Source: Methanomassiliicoccales archaeon UBA147
GTDB taxonomy: Archaea; Thermoplasmatota; Thermoplasmata; SG8-5
Direction of reading: 5' to 3'
Assembly: GCA_002496385.1 (NCBI GenBank)
Contig: DAJR01000060.1
Coordinates: forward strand, 1-14,973
Length of the DNA stretch: 14,973 nt
Positions within the stretch are counted from its first letter, which is position 1. The number at the start of each line of letters is the position of its first letter. Of the stretch, positions 1-6,509 are shown piece after piece. The notes below the pieces were generated by a model. It made no database searches, was not told where the DNA came from, and worked only from the letters and a program-made list of their open reading frames with translations. The position numbers were made by a program, and so were the translations under genes.

Positions 1-1
1 C

Positions 2-85
2 ATTGATGCAAACCAGAAACGCCAGTCCCTTTCGCAATACACGAAGTGGATTGCGTTAAGACGAATCTTTGATTCGCCTGTTTAG
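2..85 (+). CDS. Possible C-terminal tail of an upstream gene (partial)
   Basis: Frame 2 is open from the window edge to a TAG at 83-85 and reads as 27 residues ending in WIALRRIFDSPV. The composition (basic, with Trp and Tyr) is protein-like, but 27 open codons are not significant and a second frame is also open for 18 codons. The stretch lies inside a strongly self-complementary region that continues past the stop, which is unusual for coding sequence. No family is recognised. It is listed only because the 5' part of any such gene would be outside the window. Confidence 0.2.
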   Translation: MDANQKRQSLSQYTKWIALRRIFDSPV

Positions 86-114
86 GGGCTGGTAGTTTAC
101 TGCTGGTTGAGCAT
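6..114 (+). ncRNA. Possible structured RNA of unknown family (branched fold)
   Basis: Nested inverted repeats give a branched fold. The outer stems are 6-9 with 111-114 (ATGC/GCAT), 11-16 with 103-108 (AACCAG/CTGGTT), optionally 17-20 with 95-98 (AAAC/GTTT), and 22-29 with 85-92 (CCAGTCCC/GGGGCTGG, one G-U pair). They enclose two hairpins: 33-38 with 50-55 (CGCAAT/ATTGCG), capped by 40-42/46-48 around a GAA loop, and 62-67 with 71-76 (CGAATC/GATTCG). The G-U pair at 26/88 is a pair only in the + strand transcript, which favours that strand. I could not match it to 5S rRNA, SRP RNA, RNase P, tRNA or a TPP riboswitch. It could instead be the end of a mobile element or a 3' UTR, and its 5' end may lie outside the window. 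A competing reading is the tail of a protein (2-85). Confidence 0.4.
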
Positions 115-117
115 TGA

Positions 118-146
118 GATTTCATGCATTGAAATCAGCTGCTTTT
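118..146 (+). terminator. Terminator-like hairpin followed by a short T run
   Basis: A perfect 7-bp stem (GATTTCA at 118-124, TGAAATC at 130-136) with a 5-nt loop is followed within a few bases by CTTTT (142-146). It lies just after the structured region and before the regulator promoter, where the transcript from upstream would be expected to end. Archaeal termination mainly needs the T run, so the hairpin alone is suggestive only. Confidence 0.35.
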
Positions 147-154
147 AAATACTA

Positions 155-184
155 TACAAAACACCGTACAAATGAATTTATATA
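155..184 (+). promoter_or_regulatory. Promoter module of the regulator gene (operator copy C plus TATA box)
   Basis: TACA-N6-CGTA (155-168, one mismatch to the inverted repeat TACA/TGTA) is followed after exactly 8 nt by the TATA box TTTATATA (177-184). The centre of the TATA box is about 28 nt before the ATG at 209, the spacing expected if transcription starts at or next to the start codon (leaderless mRNA). The same operator, 8-nt gap and TATA box occur twice downstream of the gene at 1274-1303 and 1307-1336, which suggests a shared regulator, most simply the protein encoded here. Confidence 0.6.
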
Positions 185-208
185 GTGCAAGTAACATTAT
201 TTACATTG

Positions 209-1246
209 ATGTCGAATCCAACAGCATCCGGGGAAACGGAAGGCTACACGCTCACTGCAGGCCTCACCTTATTGGCCATCACATTGGTATTATTGGCCTC
301 CATCGGCCTGATTACGGGCAAGGCAGACGCGGCTCACATGTTCACACCCACCACGGATATCTCGGCACAGAAGAATCTGGACCTAGCTGTTTCCTACGAA
401 TCCCTTCATCTGAAATCCGGCGGCTCGCTCATCTTCTTCGTTACTGTGACTGAGAGCGGATTTCCCATCAGTAACTCCAGCGTGACATTCATATCGGATC
501 ATTTTGATTCTTGCATCTTCGAATATGAGAACGGCGGATTCACCGATTCGGATGGGCGGGCAACCGTACGGATGACAGCCTACACCGAAAATGGTATGAT
601 ACTGAACCTTACCGTAAAAGCGGCACTCGAAGGTCACATGCCGGGATATTATGAAATATCCGAGATAACAGTAGAACCGCCGACCATTATAATTAACAAT
701 GAACGAATATCTTATATAAGCATTACAGGGATTGTCACATTCATCATCATCGCCAGCACTGAAGCGGGTAAATACGGCATCTTCAAAACATTCTTCCTCC
801 CATTGTATTCGCGCCTGAAGAAGGACGACCTTCTGGACCATTTCGTTCGCGGTCAGATTTACGGATATATAATGTCCCATCCCGGCGAGCATTACAATCA
901 CATCAAGACGAGCCTCGAGGTGACCAATGGCACTCTTTCCCATCATCTGAGGGCTCTTGAGCTCCAGGGCTATATCAAGTCCCAGAGGGACGGCACTTAT
1001 AAGAGGTTCTACGCTACTGACATGAAGATCCCCAGGACCAAGGGAATCAAACTGAGCGATCTCCAGATCGGAATCATTGATGCAATCAGGCAGTCGCCAG
1101 GCCTCTCTCAGAAGGAGATTGCACGAAGGGAAGGGATATCCCAACAGACTGTTAGCTACAATCTGTCTCTCCTTAAAAGATTGGGCATCTTGGACAGTTC
1201 GAGGGAAGGGGTACGGAAAAAATATTATATCGCGGCCGAAGCATAG
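209..1246 (+). CDS. Membrane-anchored double winged-helix transcription regulator with Ig-like ectodomain
   Basis: Predicted one-component signal protein of 345 residues. Visible in order: a short cytoplasmic N terminus, a membrane helix at about 15-36, an extracytoplasmic beta-rich domain at about 52-157 resembling bacterial Ig-like domains (GGSLIFFVTV... then TDSDGRATV), a second membrane helix at about 168-187, and two cytoplasmic winged helix-turn-helix domains at about 207-270 (with GTLSHHLRALELQGYIKS) and 280-342 (with LSQKEIARREGISQQTVSYN). Tandem winged helices behind a membrane segment are known from many euryarchaeal regulators whose ligands are mostly unknown. The ATG at 209 is preferred over the in-frame GTG at 185, because 185 directly abuts the TATA box and would lie upstream of the transcript start. 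No Shine-Dalgarno is seen, as fits a leaderless message. It stands just before a peptide transporter operon whose leader carries the same operator-like repeats as its own promoter, so it probably controls that operon and itself. The sensed signal is unknown. Confidence 0.85.
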   Translation: MSNPTASGETEGYTLTAGLTLLAITLVLLASIGLITGKADAAHMFTPTTDISAQKNLDLAVSYESLHLKSGGSLIFFVTVTESGFPISNSSVTFISDHFDSCIFEYENGGFTDSDGRATVRMTAYTENGMILNLTVKAALEGHMPGYYEISEITVEPPTIIINNERISYISITGIVTFIIIASTEAGKYGIFKTFFLPLYSRLKKDDLLDHFVRGQIYGYIMSHPGEHYNHIKTSLEVTNGTLSHHLRALELQGYIKSQRDGTYKRFYATDMKIPRTKGIKLSDLQIGIIDAIRQSPGLSQKEIARREGISQQTVSYNLSLLKRLGILDSSREGVRKKYYIAAEA

Positions 1247-1273
1247 CGCCGACACCATCCCTATTCCTGCGTT

Positions 1274-1303
1274 TACAAAACTCTGTACCACAACTTATTT
1301 ATA
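1274..1303 (+). promoter_or_regulatory. Promoter module A upstream of the transporter operon
   Basis: The inverted repeat TACA-AAACTC-TGTA (1274-1287) is followed after exactly 8 nt by the TATA-like TATTTATA (1296-1303). Spacing is identical to the modules at 155-184 and 1307-1336. Expected transcription start is near 1326, so the operator of module B (1307-1320) would lie between this TATA box and its start site and could block it when occupied. Confidence 0.5.
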
Positions 1304-1306
1304 TTA

Positions 1307-1336
1307 TACAAAAGGCTGTACAAATTTGTTTTTATA
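1307..1336 (+). promoter_or_regulatory. Promoter module B upstream of the transporter operon
   Basis: The inverted repeat TACA-AAAGGC-TGTA (1307-1320) is followed after 8 nt by TTTTTATA (1329-1336). It is the closest match to the module in front of the regulator: about 27 of 34 aligned positions are identical, with the same TTATACAAAA and GTACAAAT flanks. It starts 33 bp after module A, about three helical turns, so bound proteins would sit on the same face of the DNA. Expected start near 1360 gives a leader of about 150 nt before the binding-protein gene. Confidence 0.55.
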
Positions 1337-1423
1337 CTACTGTCAATTATTCCTTGCCCAAGGGTGAAAAAAAAAGCGGGACGGGCCGGAAAATGAAACT
1401 CTGGCCGACCTCCACGAGATAAA

Positions 1424-1435
1424 CTATAAATATAG
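1424..1435 (+). promoter_or_regulatory. TATA box proximal to the binding-protein gene
   Basis: The palindromic CTATAAATATAG is a good archaeal TATA box. It would start transcription near 1457, giving a leader of about 56 nt before the ATG at 1513. It lacks the TACA-N6-TGTA element seen at the two upstream promoters, so it may provide regulator-independent expression. The rest of 1247-1512 has no convincing gene. It also contains a 9-A run (1367-1375) and a perfect tandem 10-mer GACGGAAAAG (1481-1500) just before the Shine-Dalgarno. Confidence 0.5.
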
Positions 1436-1512
1436 TCACCCTATTCACTCCGCCACTGGAATTCCTCTGGGATTTCTGATGACGGAAAAGGACGGAAAAG
1501 AGGATTGAAACC

Positions 1513-4380
1513 ATGAATGGAAAAAACGATAGCCATGGTAGGATTGTGGGTATTGCCCTGCTCTTCAGCCTGATGATGGTGCTCAGCTCGATATCAGCTG
1601 CTGCAACAGCTCCGGAAACGAGACAGGACAGTGAATTGATTTTAAGGGTCGCAATGCAGGACGACATGAAAGGAACCAACCCGATAACTGTCAGTGATGT
1701 ATGGTCATGGAACGTGCTGAGCTATGTGTTCGATGGACCGATCAATGTAGATCCGTCCACGGATAAACTCATTCCATACATTGCAATCGGCTCGATCACC
1801 AGCAAAACCGGTTCGATACCTCCCGCGGGAACCGCGACCTTCGACGGTTACTGTGACATCGGCAACTTCACCTTCATGCCAGAAGACACATGGACCGGAA
1901 ATGCCAAGAAGGGCGAAGCGGTCATTTTCTACGATTTCACAAATGTCAAGTGGCATGACGGGGAGCAGATGACGATAAGGGACATTCAGTTCTCGATGCA
2001 CATGGCGGCACAGATTCCCGAATGGTCCTCTTCGATGAATCCGCTCAAGGATCTGGGCGGTGCGGTGGGCACGAATTTTTCCACATCCGGCTACCTATTC
2101 GTTAAAAAGGTATGGGAGAGCCCCACCAAACATCAGGCCGCTCTGAAATTCGAACTCCAGGAATCATATGCGGACTTCTTCAGAAGTACTCTATCGACAT
2201 TCCTTCTGCCCGAGCACATATGGAATTCTCCAATCTCCGGACAGCCTGTTGGTGCTAAGATATGGGTAGATGCTGGATACCTCCAGAACCCGTGGCTGGC
2301 CTCGGCCGCTCAGTCATATGAGAATTATCCCCCGATTGGCAACGGGCCGTTCAAGATGGAATACTGGGAAAAGGGCCAGATGTGCAAGATCAGCACTTGG
2401 CGCGACCATTTCTTCAGGGAAGATTACAAATATACCCAATATGTGCTTGATGAATTCGGCGAGACGCTGGCGTTCCAGCCGACCATAGACGCCGTCACTT
2501 ACAAGATTTTCAAGACAGCAGAGGCAGCCGTGCTCGCCCTCAAGAGCGACGACATTGACTACATAGCTTGGTCGGTCCCCCCGACATTCGTCCAGGAGCT
2601 CGCAAGCGAGCCGGGCATAGCGCTCCAGCAGTCTCCTGAACAGGGTTTCTTCTACTTATCGTACAACATGAGAAAGACCTCCTTCGGCTACCAAGACGGA
2701 GACCCTATGAAGAGCGATGTCGGGAAGTCATTCAGGAAGGCAGTCGCCCACTGCATCGACAAGAACAGGGTCGTGACCAGGTTGCTCCTAAACCTGGGCA
2801 TTCCCGGTGAGGGACCGGTGAGCTCCATCAGTTCATGGTACAACAAGACCATCCCAAGATACAGCTTCGACCCGGATGAGGCCAAGAAAATCCTCAGGAA
2901 TGCGGGTTACAAGCTCACTGACGGAAGCGTGGACGCCGAAGGAAAGGCGGATATCACCAAAGCCGTCAGCGGGAACTGGTGGCTGAGACCCGACGGCAAG
3001 CCAATTGGGAGCGATGCGGGCGGCCTGATAAAAATATTAACGCCTGAAGCCAACTATGACCCGATAAGAGCCCAGGCAGGTCTGATGATCGCCCAACAGC
3101 TGAGGGACATCGGAATTTACGCGGAGTCACAAGCCATGGACTTCGGTTCGATTGTTGACAGAATGAACAAAAGGGACTTTGACATGTACATCCTCGGATG
3201 GAGCATTGGTAGCGACCCGACCGACTTCCTGCATGCATTCTTCCACACAAGCATGTCTGTCGTCGGGCAGAACTACCCCGGATACCAGAATTCGTCCGCC
3301 TACGCAGACAAGATGGGATATCCCAAATGCTTCGATGAGATCATAGACGCAGCCCGAAGAACCGGGGATGAGGAAGAGAGGAAGAAGCTGGTCCAGGAAG
3401 CCCAGGCCTCGATTTGTTATGACCTTCCCTACGATGTTCTCTATTACAGAACCAACATCGAAGCATACCGCTCCGACAGGTTCACGGGATGGGAGGTCGG
3501 CTCCAAGGGGTCAATCTTCACATGGTCCTCCCTCTTCAACATCAAGGCACCCAGTCCTTTCAAGACAAACGCCCAGTTCGTAAGCCCGCCGTCCGCCATG
3601 TCCTCCAATGCCACAACCCCAATAACTGTGTTTGTCAAGGACCAGGACGGCAATCCACTGGAACACGCCCAGGTATTGCTTGAAACATCCATCGGCACAT
3701 TGTCCGCCGTCACCGGGAACACCACCTCGGCCGGCAAATTGACAGTCACATACACCGCACCATGGGCGGACCCCACAGACCCGGAAATTATCAAGAACGG
3801 AACACAGGCCATCATTCAAATTAAGGAAGCAAAATACACAAGCCCGCCCCCGGCCGAAACCAAATATGACGATGCGCCGAGCCGGTTGGCTTTGATCAAA
3901 GTGTTCCCGGAAGGTGCGAAATTCCTTTCAGTGTCTCTCCTTGCTGACCCCGATGTCATCGATCCTGACATAGCAGAGGACGGCACGCTGGGATTCACGT
4001 ATGTCGAGGTAACGGTCAGGAATGAGAACGGGGACCCGGTCTCCGGTTCCTCGGTTGCGCTTTCCGCATCGCCGGCAGTGCCGACAATAACCCCGACCGA
4101 ACAGACCACCGATACGGATGGAAAAGCAACCTTCAAGGTCCAGGCAACCGATCTTGCGAACAATGACGGCTCTATAGTGGAATACGTAATCAAAGCCATA
4201 GCCATTCATCCTGACGACACCACCATTCAGGGTGAGAACCAGATCAACCTGAACATTGTCGACTACAAACCGCCAGTCGACCCACGTACCACACCGTTCC
4301 CGACCTTCCTCGTGGTGGCCTCGGTGTTCTGCATCGCCTCAGTGAGCTATGCGGCAATTCGCAGAAAGAAAAATCAATAA
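1513..4380 (+). CDS. Oligopeptide/dipeptide ABC transporter substrate-binding protein (family 5), membrane-anchored, with two Ig-like domains
   Basis: A 955-residue lipid-independent surface binding protein that should capture peptides outside the cell for the permeases encoded next. Residues 11-31 form a signal-peptide-like hydrophobic stretch. The family 5 solute-binding domain spans about 43-680, with the family motif KWHDGEQMTIRDIQFS at 146-161 and typical later blocks such as FRKAVAHCIDKNRVV and MYILGWSIGSDP. Two Ig-like (Big-type) domains follow at about 690-795 (TVFVKDQDGNPLEHAQVLL) and 800-915 (VTVRNENGDPVSGSSVAL), then a membrane helix at about 928-948 and the basic tail RRKKNQ. Usual family members have 500-650 residues, so the extra 300 form a stalk and anchor. 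Many N-X-S/T sequons fit archaeal surface glycosylation. The start is supported by GAGGAT (1500-1505) 7 nt upstream. Substrate class is inferred from the family; some members carry nickel, sugars or other solutes instead. Confidence 0.9.
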   Translation: MNGKNDSHGRIVGIALLFSLMMVLSSISAAATAPETRQDSELILRVAMQDDMKGTNPITVSDVWSWNVLSYVFDGPINVDPSTDKLIPYIAIGSITSKTGSIPPAGTATFDGYCDIGNFTFMPEDTWTGNAKKGEAVIFYDFTNVKWHDGEQMTIRDIQFSMHMAAQIPEWSSSMNPLKDLGGAVGTNFSTSGYLFVKKVWESPTKHQAALKFELQESYADFFRSTLSTFLLPEHIWNSPISGQPVGAKIWVDAGYLQNPWLASAAQSYENYPPIGNGPFKMEYWEKGQMCKISTWRDHFFREDYKYTQYVLDEFGETLAFQPTIDAVTYKIFKTAEAAVLALKSDDIDYIAWSVPPTFVQELASEPGIALQQSPEQGFFYLSYNMRKTSFGYQDGDPMKSDVGKSFRKAVAHCIDKNRVVTRLLLNLGIPGEGPVSSISSWYNKTIPRYSFDPDEAKKILRNAGYKLTDGSVDAEGKADITKAVSGNWWLRPDGKPIGSDAGGLIKILTPEANYDPIRAQAGLMIAQQLRDIGIYAESQAMDFGSIVDRMNKRDFDMYILGWSIGSDPTDFLHAFFHTSMSVVGQNYPGYQNSSAYADKMGYPKCFDEIIDAARRTGDEEERKKLVQEAQASICYDLPYDVLYYRTNIEAYRSDRFTGWEVGSKGSIFTWSSLFNIKAPSPFKTNAQFVSPPSAMSSNATTPITVFVKDQDGNPLEHAQVLLETSIGTLSAVTGNTTSAGKLTVTYTAPWADPTDPEIIKNGTQAIIQIKEAKYTSPPPAETKYDDAPSRLALIKVFPEGAKFLSVSLLADPDVIDPDIAEDGTLGFTYVEVTVRNENGDPVSGSSVALSASPAVPTITPTEQTTDTDGKATFKVQATDLANNDGSIVEYVIKAIAIHPDDTTIQGENQINLNIVDYKPPVDPRTTPFPTFLVVASVFCIASVSYAAIRRKKNQ

Positions 4381-4387
4381 TACAATA

Positions 4388-4407
4388 AGGCCCGAGAAAT
4401 CGGGCCT
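4388..4407 (+). terminator. GAAA-tetraloop hairpin between binding protein and permease genes
   Basis: A perfect 8-bp GC-rich stem (AGGCCCGA at 4388-4395, TCGGGCCT at 4400-4407) closes on a GAAA tetraloop, 7 nt after the binding-protein stop codon. A pyrimidine-rich stretch (CTACCTTTCCCTTT) follows rather than a clean T run. In ABC importer operons such hairpins often let the binding protein be made in excess, by stabilising the 3' end of its message or partly stopping transcription. That role is inferred here. Confidence 0.6.
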
Positions 4408-4456
4408 CTACCTTTCCCTTTCGGTCTGAAATTCCGCAAATTCGGAGATGATGTGA

Positions 4457-6499
4457 ATGAAACTCAGAACATATCTGATGAAAAGAACGATACACATGAT
4501 TATCACAATATTGATTGTGTTGGTATTGCTTTTCGTTCTTTACAGGATGATGCCGGGGAGCGCCGCCGCCTCCATGATGATGAACCCGAAGATGACTCAA
4601 AATGAGATCAACATGGTGATGGTGAGATATGGCTTCGGCAGTTGGACGGATTATCCCGGTGACTATTTGGTGGCCAATGTGGATCCTGAGACCATCGGCA
4701 CCTACACCATTCGCGTAGAGGCGGTTGACGGCGATGGCCAGTCCGACTCCTTCTCAACATCCTTCGATGTCAACCCCCTTCCTGACATGGATTTGATTTC
4801 GCCCAAAGTGCTTGATGCCGGGATTGTATCGGCAAACATTGGCCAGAAAGGGGAATTCTTTGCCCGGGTCTACGACATCGGGGCGATAAAGGATGTTGAG
4901 GTGACACTCGTTTATCCAACCCACGAACTTCAGGACGGCCTACTGGTCCGTTTCTCAGAGGTCTTCCCGCTTACGCCAATCGAGAACATGTCCGATGATA
5001 CGAATGACACTTATTACTTTTCCGGAAAGTCTACAGAAAATCTCGTGATGGGCGAAGATGGAAGCTCAGATTACACCGTAATCTTCAAGGCTCAGGACAG
5101 GTCCAGAAACTATGGTACCTCTGCCATCTCATTCAACGCGGTGAGCGGCCAGGTCCATCAAAAAATTTACGGTCTCTCAGCCAATATCCTTTATGTGAAT
5201 AACGGATACGCCTATCCAAGCGTAAACGCCGCAATGTCTCTGACCGCAATAGCGGAGGGAACTGCCCCGGCTTTCCAAATCATCGCCCCGGATTCTGCAA
5301 GCCAATCAATATCATCGGTTTTCACGCCGGACGCCTTGGGAAATTACAATGGCACATTCACCCCGTTGGAAAATGGCCAGATGACATTCATGGTCAGTGC
5401 GGGTGGCATCAACGCCACCTACTCGTTCCCGGTGAATGCCCTGGGCACGATGCCTGCTGTGGTTCAAGACGATGACACATCCTCCCCGGTACTGAGCGAT
5501 CTTGCCGTGAATGTCATCGACAGGCAGGGTAGGACTGTGGTTTCCCCCGATTACCCTTTCACAATAAGGGACCTCAGGCTGAAGATAAATGCCACAGCCC
5601 TTGATTCAGACGGGAAAAGATGTTCGGAGGTAATTGCATATATAACCAAACCGGACGGTTCGGTATCCGAGGTTTATCTGCTGCATCCGACCTATGTCAA
5701 AATGAGGACTATGGCCGAACAGTTCGTTACCTACATGAAAACAATGCTTGTGTTCGACTTTGGCACATCCTATATGTATCAAAGACCGGCCTGGGATGTG
5801 ATTCTGGAACGTGTGCCCTCAACAGCATTGTTGTTCGGGACTTCGCTCGTCGTTTCTTACATTTTGGGAATCTCCATCGGGGTGGTCGTTGCCTGGAGAA
5901 GAGGTACCGTCCTTGAGATGGGAACTATCATAGTAACCCTTTTCTTCTACTCCATGCCGATATTCTGGTTCGCGTTGATTATGCAATGGGTATTCTATGC
6001 CCAGCTGGGCTGGTTCCCCCTCGCAGGTATGGGCGGGATAGATTCCTCGGGCAATCCGATTGAAGGATTTGCCTGGTTCGTTGATGTGTTATGGCATCTG
6101 ACCATGCCCCTGATAACCCTTGTGATTTTAGGCCTGGCAGGCACCATCCTTCTCATGAGGAGCGCAATGCTTGAAGTGATAGGCGAGGATTTCACAACTA
6201 CAGCGAAGGCAAAGGGACTGAAAGAGAGGACCGTCGTTTACAGGCACGTGGCCAGGAATGCGATGCTGCCTGTCGTGACCTCCATGGCAATGTCGGTCGG
6301 GAGCATAATCAGCGGGGGCGTGCTGACCGAGACCATCTTTTCATGGTACGGGATGGGAACCCTTCTAATCGAAGGCACCTTGTCAAAGGACTTTCCGGTG
6401 GTCCAAGGAGCCTTCTACATACTGGCTCTGCTGACGATATTCGGCAACATGGCGGCGGACATCCTGTACGCGTGGCTCGATCCGAGGGTGCAATTGTGA
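4457..6499 (+). CDS. DppB/OppB-type ABC transporter permease with a large Ig-like ectodomain insert
   Basis: Inner-membrane channel subunit of the peptide importer, 680 residues against the usual 310-340. The N terminus is that of a normal DppB: a basic start, a membrane helix at about 11-30, then YRMMPGS and NEINMVMVRYGF (49-60). About 350 residues of extracytoplasmic beta-rich sequence follow (about 61-410), with Ig/cadherin-like stretches such as GTYTIRVEAVDGDGQSDSF and several N-X-S/T sequons. The DppB sequence then resumes with HPTYVKMRTMAEQF and FDFGTSYMYQRP, and the transport core (about 453-680) has the ATPase-coupling EAA loop with TTAKAKGLKERTVVYRHVARN near 579-600. The frame is unbroken. 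GGAGATGAT (4444-4452), 4 nt before the ATG, fixes the start. The next gene begins 10 nt after its stop. The insert may bind the anchored binding protein or the cell surface layer; that role is inferred. Confidence 0.88.
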   Translation: MKLRTYLMKRTIHMIITILIVLVLLFVLYRMMPGSAAASMMMNPKMTQNEINMVMVRYGFGSWTDYPGDYLVANVDPETIGTYTIRVEAVDGDGQSDSFSTSFDVNPLPDMDLISPKVLDAGIVSANIGQKGEFFARVYDIGAIKDVEVTLVYPTHELQDGLLVRFSEVFPLTPIENMSDDTNDTYYFSGKSTENLVMGEDGSSDYTVIFKAQDRSRNYGTSAISFNAVSGQVHQKIYGLSANILYVNNGYAYPSVNAAMSLTAIAEGTAPAFQIIAPDSASQSISSVFTPDALGNYNGTFTPLENGQMTFMVSAGGINATYSFPVNALGTMPAVVQDDDTSSPVLSDLAVNVIDRQGRTVVSPDYPFTIRDLRLKINATALDSDGKRCSEVIAYITKPDGSVSEVYLLHPTYVKMRTMAEQFVTYMKTMLVFDFGTSYMYQRPAWDVILERVPSTALLFGTSLVVSYILGISIGVVVAWRRGTVLEMGTIIVTLFFYSMPIFWFALIMQWVFYAQLGWFPLAGMGGIDSSGNPIEGFAWFVDVLWHLTMPLITLVILGLAGTILLMRSAMLEVIGEDFTTTAKAKGLKERTVVYRHVARNAMLPVVTSMAMSVGSIISGGVLTETIFSWYGMGTLLIEGTLSKDFPVVQGAFYILALLTIFGNMAADILYAWLDPRVQL

Positions 6500-6505
6500 G
6501 GTGAT
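6498..6505 (+). promoter_or_regulatory. Shine-Dalgarno deciding the start of the second permease
   Basis: GAGGTGAT overlaps the stop codon of the previous gene (TGA 6497-6499) and sits 4 nt before the ATG at 6510, the same spacing as for the first permease. The in-frame GTG at 6501 lies inside this site, so 6510 is the better start. Confidence 0.75.
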
Positions 6506-6509
6506 ATGC

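Noticed and set aside
185..208. Earlier GTG start for the regulator
   Set aside because: It lies directly after the TATA box (177-184) and upstream of the expected transcription start near 209, so it would not be in the message.
383..1291. 302-codon open frame on the minus strand opposite the regulator
   Set aside because: The + strand frame has clear winged-helix and membrane segments; the minus frame has no recognisable domain and extends into the operator region. It is a shadow of GC-biased codons.
1393..1422. Nine-codon mini-ORF in the leader of the transporter operon
   Set aside because: It lacks a ribosome binding site, has no run of a regulatory amino acid, and is well within chance length.
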